Part shown: in pieces, positions 32,660 through 43,559 of the stretch | Numbering within the stretch: position 1 is the stretch's first letter | Layout of the letters: each line of letters begins with the position of its first letter | NCBI GenBank assembly: GCA_018806915.1 | Contig: JAGKQI010000015.1 | Location: 62,001-126,000 of the forward strand | Length of the DNA stretch: 64,000 nucleotides | Reading direction: 5' to 3' | Source: Phytophthora colocasiae | Taxonomy: Eukaryota > Oomycota > Peronosporomycetes > Peronosporales > Peronosporaceae | Made by a program: the position numbers and the translations under genes | The notes under the pieces: generated by a model | The model's input: the letters and a program-made list of their open reading frames with translations, nothing else | Database searches by the model: none | What the model was told of the DNA's origin: nothing

Positions 32660-33852
32660 TCCATGATTATGAACCGATCGAAGATGCACCCGCAGACACT
32701 GGCATTGCGGCCAACTCGACTACTGGAGAAACGTCGGCAGATGTTCAGAAGTACCAGGAAGCTTTGGACGCTCAACCGAGGACAGAATTCGCTCGTCGCG
32801 AAGACGCTTTCCACCAAATCGTGTAGAGGGACTACGTAAAAACGATCTGGAGTTGCGAGGAATCGCTTATTAAGTTCAATGCGAATTCCTACAAGAGAAC
32901 GAGGTCGAAGCGCAATCGAGCCGTCGGCAAGCGAGCGAGTGACGAAGTCAAAACAACGCATGAGCAAGGAACAGGAGGTGCGCAAAGAGATTGCAGACCC
33001 AGTTAACTGCTCTTCAAAAGGAAGTGACGCTCTAGGAGCACAAGTGCGTCACCTACCTCAGAAAATGTATACGCGATACCTCGAGCTCGTTGCAAGAAGC
33101 TGTCCCTGAGGATTATCGGAAGTTAGTGACCTTGTGAATCGCTATCACGTTACGTGAGACCAACCGCGACTTGAGTCGAAACCAGCTCACACACGAAGAG
33201 CAAAGTGGAGTCCAAGCGCTTGGAATTTGCTGCCGGTTCCAGAAGGAGAGAGCGAACAGAGATTCTCACTTTTCAACAACACGCATCGCTGCCCCTTCAA
33301 CGTGCTCTTGAACGGGAGGAATTACTGGAGCGTTCGTTTGTCAATACGAGACGGATGCGACAATGCGAAGCCTACGTTGCACAGAAGACACTGGCATTGG
33401 GACAGATCTTTATGGCCATTGGGAACTTGCTACAGCGATGTACCAGTGGCATCCATGGACAAATCCTGAAGCATGTCGAAGGCAGCTACCACGCTCAAAG
33501 TAGCAACCAATCTGGTACCGACAGTCACGATTCATCTGGAGGAGCTTCTGCTTCGTCTACACCTGGGAACACTTCTGGTAAGACTGCTAGTGGAATATCT
33601 GAAGCGGATGTGATTCATCACGGCCAAAGAGCTATGATCGACCTGGACGTTGTCGCCGCTTACATGGCAGACTTCACCGCCATTGTACAAGGGCGTATTG
33701 ATGCTCAGAGAGCTCAGAAGAAAGCTGCGGCAGCTGCAGCCGCTGCATCTCTCACCACTGGAACTGTTACTTTTACAGCAGGAAACGGAGACGGAAACCA
33801 TACAGGAGGAGCTTCTTCAATTGGAGGAGGTTCCACTGCCACCATTCGATAA
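32660..33852 (+). pseudogene. CCDC42/CFAP73-like flagellar coiled-coil protein, decayed
   Basis: Pieces in several frames match the DUF4200/CCDC42 family: DVQKYQEALDAQ (about 32735), KNDLELRG followed in another frame by FLQENEVEAQ (32840-32910), LQKEVTLLEHKC (33010-33050), then an open 215-codon frame from 33205 holding AQKTLALGQIFMAIGNLLQRC and LDVVAAYMADFTAIVQGR, which fit the family C-terminus. An Ala run and a Ser/Gly/Thr tail follow to TAA 33852. In other organisms these proteins build or stabilise motile cilia, used here by zoospores. Frameshifts and stops upstream make it a pseudogene. It is tail-to-tail with XPG, 38 bp apart. Confidence 0.5.
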
Positions 33853-34730
33853 GTTCATAACAAAATAGGCGAATCATTTCCAGAATTCATTTACTTGCGC
33901 TGCTTCTTGCTCTTGCTACTGGTACGTTGAGTGACAGCCGAACGTAAGCGTTTGCTCTTTATCTGAGCGTAGTGCACTTGATCGTCGTAGCTGGTGAAGA
34001 ATCGGTCCAGTCGAGTCTGAATGTGCCTACCACCTGCAGCCGCTGTCTTTGCCTTTTCTTCAAGTGGCTGCAACACGCCATCACTCTTCTGAGAGTCCCA
34101 TCCAAACGCATTGGCACAGTAGTTCCGCAAAGCTGCCAAGTCTGGAGCACTCCAAGAGAACCGAGCGAGCGGCGGAGCGATCCACTTGCGGGGCCATGTA
34201 GGCCTGAACCACCTGCTTACTTGGAAACTCGTCACCCAGCTCCCATTTCCGCCGTGCTGTGGCGTGCGACCGCTGGAATCGTCCACGAGTTGTTGCAATG
34301 TCGCTTCCGTCACTGTCTTCCGATTCATCATCTTCATCCTTGTTCGTTTTCTTCCTTTTCTTCTTTGAACCTGCTGCTACGCGTTTGGCTTCTTCAGCAA
34401 CATCAAACTCTCGGACCCACTCCTTAAACTCTCGAAGCCCTTCAATACCCGGGTAAGCAACCGCAATCTCCGATGCATTAACAATACCAATGCCCCGAAC
34501 ACCATCCGTGTAATCGCTACCAAGAAGCAAAGCCAAAGCGATGATTTGTTCCCGTGAAAATCCCAACTCCTGTTCAATATCTCGCGCCGAAAAAGCCTCA
34601 ACAAATTTCTGATGGTGGAAAATATTCTTGTAAACGCGCTTGCCACCGAACGGGAAAATATCGCTATCGTCCGTAATGACGCCGTCCACAAGGCCAAGTT
34701 GCTCTAGTGCTGCACATTGTGCTTCAGCTT

Positions 34731-35010
34731 TGTTGAAGTAATGATTTGCGCAGAGATATTAGTACGACAGGTAGGTCTTAAAGAAGGATCGAAGTTAATA
34801 AATGGAGAAGCCTTGTGACTTGGAGATGGTAAAAGAAGTAGTTGTGTGGGAGCTTGTAAAAAGCAGAAGTGATGAATTAGAGAGTCTGGTGTTCTGGAGG
34901 GGAGTTATTCTCCACCAACCAGTCCAGTTAGGTACGATTTCTCTATATGGAACTGCACAATTTAATACCCCTAGATAGGTGTCATCACTGCAGAGATGGT
35001 AACTTCAACA
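34731..35010. repeat. Left LTR of the XPG-inserted element
   Basis: 280 bp, TGTTGAAGT...ACTTCAACA, same as 37086-37365. Confidence 0.9.
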
Positions 35011-35214
35011 GCCTCCACATCGATGAATGTGTATGACGCTCTATCTGTCGAGTAAAATTTAATGCTCCACAGGTGGCTGTTATAACAGTCCTGTGCAAAC
35101 ATGAATATTTACAAGAGGTAGCTTTTGTTTTGATATAGATGACCTTTTTTCTTTGACCATTGTCAGATTTGTCATTTTGTTGTGCAATTTTTCTTGTTTC
35201 ATTGTTATTTTGGC

Positions 35215-35395
35215 TACTCAGGAAAACCTTAAAGAAGGATTAAACCTGTTCACCGTAATTGGAATGTTGTTATTAACGCTTTTGTTGTACGTGTTTTGAG
35301 AAAAGATACTCAGGAAAACCTTTAAGGATCAAAACCTGTTTAGTGTATCGTTGACTACTCAGAAACCTTTGAGGATACACCTGTTCGCCTTGTTG
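35215..35395. repeat. Three imperfect tandem units inside the LTR element
   Basis: Three neighbouring segments share ACTCAGGAAAACCTT...AGGAT...ACCTGTT (starting about 35217, 35308 and 35354). They are non-coding; whether they aid packaging or replication is unknown. Confidence 0.55.
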
Positions 35396-36799
35396 AAATT
35401 TTTAAATGCTGTGTAAGTCGTTATTTACATTGCATGTTTGTTCTCGTTCATGCTTTGGACGTTTCTTCACATATTTTGTTTGTGTTTTGGTTTTATATTT
35501 CTTTGGCTAAGGACTTAGAGAATTTTTGCCTCCCAGTTTCTTAAAACTGGTTCATAGTTGATGTTGGTGTTCGTTTTCAAATTTGTTTTACTAATTTTGT
35601 TTGAGTTTATATCTTTCAAGTTTTTGAAGAAAGGCTACAGCTTTAAAGCATAAATAATCCCAAACAGTGTCATAAGTAGTGTACTCATCGTGTTTGCAGT
35701 TAGTGCGCAGGCTCTCATCGTTGGGACTAATTTCTCCCTAGAGGCTGATCGAGTAGTTTCTCGTTTGGAAGTGATAGATTTGTAACTATGAATCTAATGT
35801 AGAAGGATTCGTGTACCGGAACTGTAGTTTGCTTTCTATTGACAGAGGCTTTTGTTGGCTTGTCACGTAAATGTATGGTGCTTTAAGAACTACTTCAGAG
35901 TACATTAGAAGTAGATTTAATTCTTTTAATTCTTTTGTTGAAATGTTTGAAATTCTTGCCAGGGACTGAATGTAGTTTGGCGAATGAATGACTACGTTGG
36001 TGCCTCCCAGTTTCATACATTTCGTTAAGTATTTCTCAACTTTGTTTCAGACAAATGTCTGTACAGTGCATATCGCTTTACATTTCTTTTGAGATTTTGT
36101 TTCACAGAGCCCGAAATTAATCTGGGTTATTGTATTTAACATATTACAAGCTGTAGTTCTACCTGGAAGTAGTTCGCTACAGCTTGGCATAAAACTCAAC
36201 AAATTTGTTTTAATATTTGTGATACAACAAGCCGTAGTTCTACTACCGTAGTTCGCTACAGCTTGGCATCAAGCCAGCGAATTGTGGTTGTACGACTGGG
36301 ATTCTACTACGTAGTACAGAGGGACATTATGACAATACTACTGTAGTAAAGCAGTTGTTTTTTTTTTATCTCTTCGTAATCCTGCAGCAATGCTGCGTGG
36401 CAGACGGAATTTCCTTCGCCTCAGTTTGTAAGAGCATGTATGTTTGAGTTGTATGAGCAGAGATCAGCACTCTGTGCATGCTCTATCTCATAATTTTGTG
36501 AATACTACATGTAGTATTTCTTTCAGTCAAAAGTGTTGACGTATTACCATCGGTAGTAGTACTACGTAGATTGTACTACTATATATAAGTAGTAATCATA
36601 CTGAACGAGTATGCAATGTAATTAGAGAGCTGATAGCGTCTCAAAAACTACTACATGTGGTAGTGTATGTACAGGCAGTATGCCATGTAAGCTAGCCTGC
36701 TTCCATGGGCGGTCTTACAGCGTGGTAGGCTCAAGCTCGGTGGCTGGCCTGGGGCTCTCCCAGCACGTCGAGCGTGCGGCGCTACAGCAACATTGCTGA

Positions 36800-36965
36800 G
36801 GGGACACGATGGCCCAGCACGGTGTGTGTGCATCTTCACAGCTCAGTGGCTGGAGCATAGGTGGAGGACTGGGCCGTTGCGTGCGTGCAGCATGGCTGAC
36901 GCGAGGGATGGCCTCCCAGCACGGCGTGCGTGCGTCTTCACAGCTCAGTGGCTGGAGCATAGGAT
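36800..36965. repeat. Direct repeat pair inside the LTR element
   Basis: Two copies of a segment of about 60 bp (CTTCACAGCTCAGTGGCTGG core, preceded by GGCC..CAGCACGG) at about 36808-36862 and 36905-36964. Between 36300 and 36670 TACTAC/GTAGTA palindromes recur (for example TACTACGTAGTA). Confidence 0.6.
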
Positions 36966-37085
36966 AGATTACTTGAGTACTGGCCCGATGCGTGACAGCC
37001 GATGTACGTCTTGGCTTGTGTCCGTGGCTTGCTTCATCCTTGTCTTTCTTTATCTCCACGCTGAGGAAGCGTTGGGCTCATAACC

Positions 37086-37365
37086 TGTTGAAGTAATGAT
37101 TTGCGCAGAGATATTAGTACGACAGGTAGGTCTTAAAGAAGGATCGAAGTTAATAAATGGAGAAGCCTTGTGACTTGGAGATGGTAAAAGAAGTAGTTGT
37201 GTGGGAGCTTGTAAAAAGCAGAAGTGATGAATTAGAGAGTCTGGTGTTCTGGAGGGGAGTTATTCTCCACCAACCAGTCCAGTTAGGTACGATTTCTCTA
37301 TATGGAACTGCACAATTTAATACCCCTAGATAGGTGTCATCACTGCAGAGATGGTAACTTCAACA
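37086..37365. repeat. Right LTR of the XPG-inserted element
   Basis: 280 bp, identical by eye to the left LTR, followed by the AGCTT duplication. Confidence 0.9.
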
Positions 37366-38771
37366 AGCTTCCATAGGACTCACGAGAAACGGTACACGAA
37401 ATAAACGCAACAGCGCCATCACTTCAGCCACCATATCATCCGTAATTCCCTCTGTGTCGCGTAGTTGCCGACTACGTAACTTCTTCAATTCAAGTTGCTC
37501 CTTTTGCAGCGCTGCCTCGTCCACTTCTGGGTGCGTGTCGTCTACAGTGCTAGGTTGATTTCTGTCTTCTGAATACTGGAGATAGCGGACACGGGCACTG
37601 CCAGTTTTTTCTTCCTCTTGTTCACTAGCGATCGAAGCAGCCAACGCATATTGTAGACGCTCTTGGCTGTCCCTCTCTGTATTACCTGTGGCATCCTCGG
37701 TGCTTTCATCTTCATCAATAACAACCACTTCAGTACTACCGGTATCTGCTGCTGTGATCGTAGATTCATCTTCTTCATCTGACAGCTCAAGACTTGAGTC
37801 AAGTGGGGCAGCTGCCGTTCCCTTCACAGGGGAAGACATAGCTCCTGTTCTCGTACCTACCGAACTTCCACGAACACCAATGCTCCCACCATGCTGCAAA
37901 GAGTGTGCTTGTAGCGCTCGTCGCACTGCACCGGCTGCCCACTGAGTTAAATTCGAGGCCGTCACCATCGCAGACTGCAATGCCTCATCCTTCAATAGGT
38001 CCAGATCTTCATGAGCCTTTGCATCCTCCATCTCGTTCTTTAGTGTCAGAAACAACTCATCCGTACCATCTTCTTCGTTCTGGTCATTGACATTGTGCAC
38101 ATCAAGGTCAGCACTTAGGGAGTCTAGCTTCTCGTCCGTAGGGAGTTGATTTTGCTCCGAGATCTCAGTAACAACGAGGGGGACAGCATCAGTAGATATT
38201 TTCTCACTTGGAACGTCTTCCCATTCCATCTCGTCATCGCTCCCTGTTGTGCTTTCAATATTCCTCGAGCTTGAGTTTTCTGCTTCTGCTTCTGCTTTAG
38301 AAGATTGGTCTAAGGTCTCCTGTCCGGCAGATGAAGGTTGCTCCGTGGCTAGACCTTTCACTTCTTCCCAATCAACTTCGTCGTCCTCGTCTTCATCTTC
38401 GGGTTTTGACAACTCTGTTGCAGTAGGAACAGATTTCGCCGCCGATCCAGTAAACAACTGCTGAAATCGCGCCATTTCTTCTGGATCAACATCTGCAACT
38501 TTTAGCGAAATGCTGACATCATGCACTGGGATCTGGCTTGTAGAGATCTTGGCCTGCGTTGTAGAGGTCTTGGGAGTAGACTCCGGAGGAGGAGCTGGGG
38601 TTTCTTGCTTAAGTCGAGCAAGTCGAAGCTGTTCAATTGCAAGCACAGGCTCCTGCTTCACACGAACCTGATGCCGCGCCACCCACGCCGCAGTCACCTC
38701 TGTTGCTTTGGCATCAGGAATGAGCCCTGTTTTTCCCGATGCAAACTCGGACAATGGTTTCTTTTTAACTA

Positions 38772-39044
38772 CAGGTTTCCCCGCCTAATTTGCAACTGCA
38801 TCAAGTAATTTACCTCGATCAGGGAGTGAAGATGCGGATGCGATTTGCTCTATCTGGTCTGCCAATGTACTGAGTTACATGCAATCACGGGGGAAATGGG
38901 ATGCACGATGAAGGTTCAAGGAAGATAATCTCTCCCAATTTTTCAGTAACTCAGTACCTGATGCATCTATGTGATACCTGTGCAGATTTTGCATCCTGGC
39001 AGATTTTCTTGGTCCGACCCCTGCAAATTAGGCGGGGAAACCTG
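38772..39044. mobile_element. MITE with 23-bp TIRs and TA TSD in XPG
   Basis: Perfect terminal inverted repeats start CAGGTTTCCCCGCCTAAT at 38772 and end with its complement at 39044. TA flanks both sides (38770-38771; 39045-39046). The 273-bp element has no ORF and has an internal inverted repeat (TACTGAGTTAC / GTAACTCAGTA). TA duplication suggests a Tc1/mariner-type source transposase. Joining the flanks at one TA keeps the XPG frame. Confidence 0.88.
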
Positions 39045-40217
39045 TACTTTAAAGGCGCTTCCTCGTTCTTGATGAGGCTGTACAACTCCAACTACAGACG
39101 CTCGTTCTTCCGTATCCGTCCGTTCAACCTCTGCAACGACGTTGTCCTCATTTTTCTCTTCCTTCTGCTCTGCATCTTTCTGATAAATGTAAAACCGGTT
39201 GCTGTTCGAATCAATGCGGTGACCTTGACCAACACCTCCTTGGGATTCCATCTCCTCCTCCCGTTTCTGCTTCTTGGCTGCTTCAATCCGACGATTCAGC
39301 TCGCTAGTCTCCAGGAAAGAGGAAATCTGCGTACGAGAGTACTTCTCTGGGTTGCCTGCAAGGGGAATAAACTGATCTCTCACTTCTCGACGTCTATCGC
39401 GTAGAATCTTCTGAATCATATCCTTTTGTAAATGAGGCGGTAGTGAAAACACCGCGTGAAGATCAATCTTGGACAGCCGTGAGGTATCCAACTCGATATC
39501 GTCCAGGGTCAACTCCTCGTCCTCCTTTTCCTGCTCTGCTGCTGCTTCCCAAACCATTTCCACTTCATTCTCTTCACTTTTCTCTTCAACTTCTTCAATA
39601 ACTGCCTGTTCTACCTCCAATTCCCCCTCTTTCACTTCCTTTTCTTCTTCACGTGCATTTGAAGCTTCTGGTAGTGAAAAACCTGGGGCAACCGCAGGTG
39701 CTGGGGCTCCTCCGTTCTTCTGTCTGGCCTGTTAAGTCTGTTAAGTAGAATACGCTGGGCTGTATGGCGTAGATTAGCACTCTGTTGCTCCTGTCTCTTC
39801 CTGCGTCTAGCGGTTGATCTCTGGCGTCTGTCCGTCGAACACGAACACCGGACGGACTCCATAGTAAAGCACTTTGGCCACTCGATGCAGTGTACCCGTG
39901 AGATGCATGTTGCCCTCGTCATCGAGCATGGCCTTAACGAACTGCGTGACCCAGAAACTGGCATCTACAGCTAGCTGCTAAAGACTCGATCTCGATCTTC
40001 CGTCCTACCGGAGCGAGCAACACATGATCAAATCGGTACCGGTATATATTGCACAAGCCAACACTGAGCACAACATTTTAACTTCTACGGAAAACGTCGT
40101 GCAAAACTGATGTTTCATATGGATTTCGCCGTGCAGAATGGCCGGTGAATTCCCACCATGCGAAGGTGGCATGCATACAAATATCAAGCTAAACGGCTGC
40201 CATGCGAAGATGTCATG

Positions 40218-40248
40218 GAATTCGTCGTGCACTTTGCACCACGAATTC
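40218..40248. repeat. Hairpin flanking the Crypton (left)
   Basis: A 14-bp inverted repeat with one mismatch around a 3-nt loop, GAATTCGTCGTGCA / TGCACCACGAATTC. A shorter related hairpin lies at 42417-42433 on the other side, in the same orientation. Confidence 0.6.
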
Positions 40249-40311
40249 TTATTGGATAAAACGGTGATTGACAAACAGGGGACACTTCAATCAAGCACTA
40301 CAATCAATGTG

Positions 40312-42348
40312 TTATGACTTAAACTCACGCGCAAGTGTCCGCCACGATAACTGCTCCAGTCTCCGCACTCTTCCCTTTGTAGATGTCGAGCTAAATGGAA
40401 GTCGAGTTTTAACCTGCTCAAACAACAGTCCTGCTGCGTCTGTCGATCTATGTGCTCGCTTAATTTCATCTTGAGTCAGTAGCCCTTGAATGAGAAGCAT
40501 CACTCTTCGTAGTTCTGATAATCGATTCCGTTGCAGTCTCGATGACATATCGTGCTTTGTAAGTAGCCGTAACGGAGGGTTACCAGCACACCAACACTGC
40601 CAGACAACTCGAATCGTTCCTGAAGGCAACACAAATTCCTTTGGCACTCTGTAAAAAGAGCCGTCCCACAACATGAGTTGAGCCTGCCCAATAGTATTGT
40701 CCGAATGAGGAGTTAGGCTCTCAGCACCTACGGTATGTTCGACGGGTTGCAGCAAACTTGACCGGGCCAACACCGATGCAAATGCCGCCTCAAGTGCTTC
40801 CATAGTCATGACAGAACCGTTAATGTGGCGCTTCAGAGCATTTTCAAATGATTCTGAAAAGGTATCGCGCATACAAGCTAGCTCAGCCTTGTAACACGAC
40901 AGCTCAACCATTAAACCGACGTGTGGGGGGATTCCAGTAGCAGTGATGTAATCGTCCACTTGGCATTTTCTGCATTCAACTCGCTGCTGCAGCCACTGCA
41001 ATTGGGGCTCGTTGTTCACATTAAATAGTGGCGTGTAAAAAAGTGAATGAGTCGGAGGTAGATTTTGCTGCAAATAGGTTTTGTGATACAGCAATGATGC
41101 CAATCCAAATTGGCAAATCTGCCTCAGATTTGGAGGCACACCAGGAAAAATAGCATCCAGCGCAACTTGGATGCGTTGTCGTAGTTCTAATGAATCCTGG
41201 GTTTGTCCACTTCGAGTATTAAAAAACGGCGGTAAAATCGCAAAGTCAGGAGAGTCAAACGGAAGTCCAGCTACATAGCGACCAACCACCATGTCACCAG
41301 CGGCTTCAAACCGAACGTACTTGTCTTGAACCCCTGGTAGTGTCCAGCCAGCTCGAAGGCAGATAGACGCTGCGGAAGGTCCCGATGTCGAACAGCTACT
41401 GACATAAGTCGCTGCGCCCTTCCTCGCCGAGTGAGTACCAAATGCACCATGTGTCATGCCTGCTTCAGTGAGAACGTCACGCATCAGATCTCCACAAAGA
41501 ACACTTTTTAACACTTTGAGGAATCGATTGTACTGATTTCCACCTGGGAAGAGCTTGCCATCCTGTGTAAAGCCCATTATCGCAAAATAAATCGCAATTC
41601 CCAGCACAGGACATACTTCTGGCATAGTAGGATTTGCATACACGTGCCTAGGGTCACGGGGACGACTACCGTCCTGGTCGTTTTTCATGTGAGCGAATGT
41701 AATTGTCATTGAGTCTTCACGCCAAGTAAGATGCCCATAACGAATTGATTCTGTGCTTTTGGCTCGACACATAAGGTTCCAAGACATAAGAAGAAAGATA
41801 TGACCAAACACGTCCTGTTTCCTGCTAGACTGTATCATAGCTTTCGCCACCGCTCTGTACATTGAGAAACTGAAAGGTTCCTTTCCTTCGCAAAGGGATT
41901 CGTTTCTGTTCTGAGCAACTCTAGCCACAGTGTGATGTAGTCCCTTAAAAAAACGTCTCATTTGGGAGTCAAAATCTTTGGGCCGGGCACAGTCTGTTGA
42001 AGAGAAAAGATACACAATTGCAGACCGTACGTTGCCGAAGGTTGACTTCCCAGTTACACCACGCTGTTCCATCGACGTAAGGTACCTCATGCAATCTTGA
42101 GTCGATAGAATCTCCAAACACACAGGACTTTGCATTGGAACTTGAGATAGCCATGCAGCAATGACCTCTTCGTCGCTAGTAGGAAGTTCGTGGAATGCGT
42201 TCACAAAGAGGATTCGTTTGCGTTCTTCGTCTGTATTATCATATAGCCACTTCACGAAGCGAGTAATGCTTCTGATGTACGTATACTTCGTCTTCTCCGC
42301 CGTCGTATTGCTTAGCACCTCCCCCACGCGTGCATCTAGGTCGTCCAT
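40312..42348 (-). CDS. Crypton tyrosine recombinase
   Basis: An uninterrupted 678-codon frame from ATG 42348. The N-terminal helical core-binding part (1-150) is followed by a tyrosine-recombinase catalytic domain. Arg195 (MCRAKS), Lys222 (HMKND), His306-x-x-Arg309 (GTHSARKGA), Trp335 (RAGW) and the nucleophile Tyr344 (QDKYVRF) are all in place. The roughly 330-residue C-terminal part holds a C-x2-C pair (ECRKCQVDD) and is otherwise unassigned. Cryptons cut and paste through circular intermediates using only this enzyme. It is the longest intact non-Gypsy gene in the window, with all catalytic residues present, so it could be active. A bacterial or phage integrase is unlikely given length and context. 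Confidence 0.85.
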   Translation of the reverse strand: MDDLDARVGEVLSNTTAEKTKYTYIRSITRFVKWLYDNTDEERKRILFVNAFHELPTSDEEVIAAWLSQVPMQSPVCLEILSTQDCMRYLTSMEQRGVTGKSTFGNVRSAIVYLFSSTDCARPKDFDSQMRRFFKGLHHTVARVAQNRNESLCEGKEPFSFSMYRAVAKAMIQSSRKQDVFGHIFLLMSWNLMCRAKSTESIRYGHLTWREDSMTITFAHMKNDQDGSRPRDPRHVYANPTMPEVCPVLGIAIYFAIMGFTQDGKLFPGGNQYNRFLKVLKSVLCGDLMRDVLTEAGMTHGAFGTHSARKGAATYVSSCSTSGPSAASICLRAGWTLPGVQDKYVRFEAAGDMVVGRYVAGLPFDSPDFAILPPFFNTRSGQTQDSLELRQRIQVALDAIFPGVPPNLRQICQFGLASLLYHKTYLQQNLPPTHSLFYTPLFNVNNEPQLQWLQQRVECRKCQVDDYITATGIPPHVGLMVELSCYKAELACMRDTFSESFENALKRHINGSVMTMEALEAAFASVLARSSLLQPVEHTVGAESLTPHSDNTIGQAQLMLWDGSFYRVPKEFVLPSGTIRVVWQCWCAGNPPLRLLTKHDMSSRLQRNRLSELRRVMLLIQGLLTQDEIKRAHRSTDAAGLLFEQVKTRLPFSSTSTKGRVRRLEQLSWRTLAREFKS

Positions 42349-42416
42349 CGTTTGGAATCCAATGTGAGGTCGGTCTAAATATAAATTTCAGCCAATAGAA
42401 ACACGTCAAATATTTG

Positions 42417-42433
42417 TCGTGCACACTGCACGA
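42417..42433. repeat. Hairpin flanking the Crypton (right)
   Basis: TCGTGCA-cac-TGCACGA followed by tGAATTC. It aligns in direct orientation with the hairpin at 40218-40248, so the pair may mark element ends or subterminal sites. Confidence 0.5.
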
Positions 42434-42449
42434 TGAATTCACTCCACCT

Positions 42450-43230
42450 ATACGTACCGTAATATTGGGGACCCGGGTGGTGGACCCGGGGGACTTTGCA
42501 GTTCGAAGTCCCATATCCACATGGGATTTTGACACTCCTGCTACAAAATTAAACGGAAAATCTATTGTCCATGTTTTCTGAAGAGGGGGTGAAAACCCAA
42601 TCTGAACCCATCTTGGCCGGCGTCAAAATGGGACCTGTAGTTACAGAGCTGTGTCTGCAGGGCACGCGCTTCACCATAGAGCCATGGATGATCTAAACGA
42701 GCTCGTTTGAAAGCTGTGTCGGCGTCCTCAGGTCACAAGTGGCTTAGCTAGGCGACAGCATCCAAATTGCCTAGCTCGTATTTTGGGGATTTGCACAGGA
42801 TTTGGAGTCCATGACACCCATCCTTGCGTCATTAATGATTTTACCATGTTTGCTTTTACTATGGATATTAACCTAACCCGGATAGAAAACATGGACAATA
42901 ACACCTGCTTAAATACAAGTCCCAACACAACACTAAATTACATCCTACTGTACGTTTTATACAGTACACACACTGGGAAAAATAGCACAAATAGCAAATT
43001 GCTGGTCTTTTGCGTTCGTAATTGCTATCGCCGAACCCTACATTTGTATCTGAATTTGCGAGTGCGAGGCCGATAGAAAATCGCGCAAATTGCTGGTAAA
43101 CGTTTGGTTGTGAGAGTTTCGGTTTTGGCAATGAATCTGAAGTCTGTAGTTGTCGCGGAGAAGGCTGCACGCCGCCAACATTACAATAAGCTGCTGCTGC
43201 TACATTTTATTCGTAGCAGCATTGAAGAAG
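42450..43230. other. Non-coding stretch right of the Crypton
   Basis: No gene seen. Around 42470-42530 there is a cluster of short inverted repeats (GGACCCGGG direct pairs; GGACTT...AAGTCC; CCCat...atGGG). Confidence 0.35.
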
Positions 43231-43234
43231 AACT

Positions 43235-43372
43235 ATAGACTTCGGTGAAGCCATCGGGTAGGTTAGTATTGTACTCGATCTGGACCGCATTCCACTGGTC
43301 AAACGGCAGAATCTGCTCAACCAAACCAAGCATGTACAACGTTTCCGGAGTGGTCCAGCCTTTTCCTTGGGC
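43235..43372 (-). pseudogene. Myb/SANT-like domain fragment
   Basis: The minus-strand peptide has GKGWTTPETLYMLGLVEQILPF then QWNAVQIEYNTNLPDGF, the pattern of the oomycete Myb/SANT-like DNA-binding domain. The Arg-rich third helix expected next is degraded, so only about 45 residues survive. Confidence 0.5.
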
Positions 43373-43559
43373 CATGGTGGCAAATGTGATAGTGCTGCAC
43401 ACGTTACGGGATCGCACGGCTGCGCTGCATGCTGCCCTGTGAAGTCTGGATCCACCACGAACAGCGTTTGGGTGGTAGCAAATTGCGGAGACCTCAAATC
43501 CGTCTCTGCAGATTGCGCGTGAATTTGAGTCACCTATTCTTCGCTTTTAAATTGGATTC

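Larger units (their letters stand above)
34731..37365. mobile_element. Non-autonomous LTR retrotransposon inserted in XPG
   Basis: Two 280-bp direct repeats (34731-35010; 37086-37365) read identically base for base. Each begins TGTTGAAGT and ends ACTTCAACA. The element is flanked by perfect 5-bp duplications AGCTT (34726-34730; 37366-37370). The 2075-bp interior has no gag or pol, so it is a LARD/TRIM-like passenger mobilised in trans. Identical LTRs imply recent insertion. No convincing primer-binding site was found after the left LTR. Confidence 0.9.
33891..40035 (-). pseudogene. XPG: XPG/RAD2 structure-specific endonuclease, split by two insertions
   Basis: Minus strand. N-domain at about 39820-40035 (LAVDASFWVTQFVKAML, VLYYGVRPVFVFDGQTPE); spacer with the XPG-specific helix region IDLHAVFSLPPHLQKDMI (39440-39490); long acidic spacer (37400-38700); then LLRLFRVPFLVSPMEA running up to 37366. 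After the LTR element the I-domain resumes (EAQCAALEQLG, VITDDSDIFPFGGKR), then GSDYT and the helix-hairpin-helix region, and a Lys/Arg-rich tail to 33891. XPG cuts the 3' side of bubbles in nucleotide excision repair. Catalytic acids are recognisable. Removing the MITE and the LTR element restores the frame at both sites, but indels near 39975, 39815, 39745 and 34100 leave it a pseudogene. Codons for the extreme N-terminus are not seen. Confidence 0.85.

Noticed and set aside
33532..33801. Minus-strand Ser-rich frame opposite the CCDC42-like gene
   Set aside because: Shadow of the Ala/Ser/Gly-rich plus-strand tail.
36651..37083. Short frames on both strands in the XPG-inserted LTR element
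   Set aside because: They arise from the repeated GC-rich units and match no protein pattern.
40219..40250. Hairpin as a terminator for the Crypton gene
   Set aside because: Intrinsic hairpin terminators are not used by eukaryotic polymerase II; the paired copy beyond the start codon favours an element-end role.
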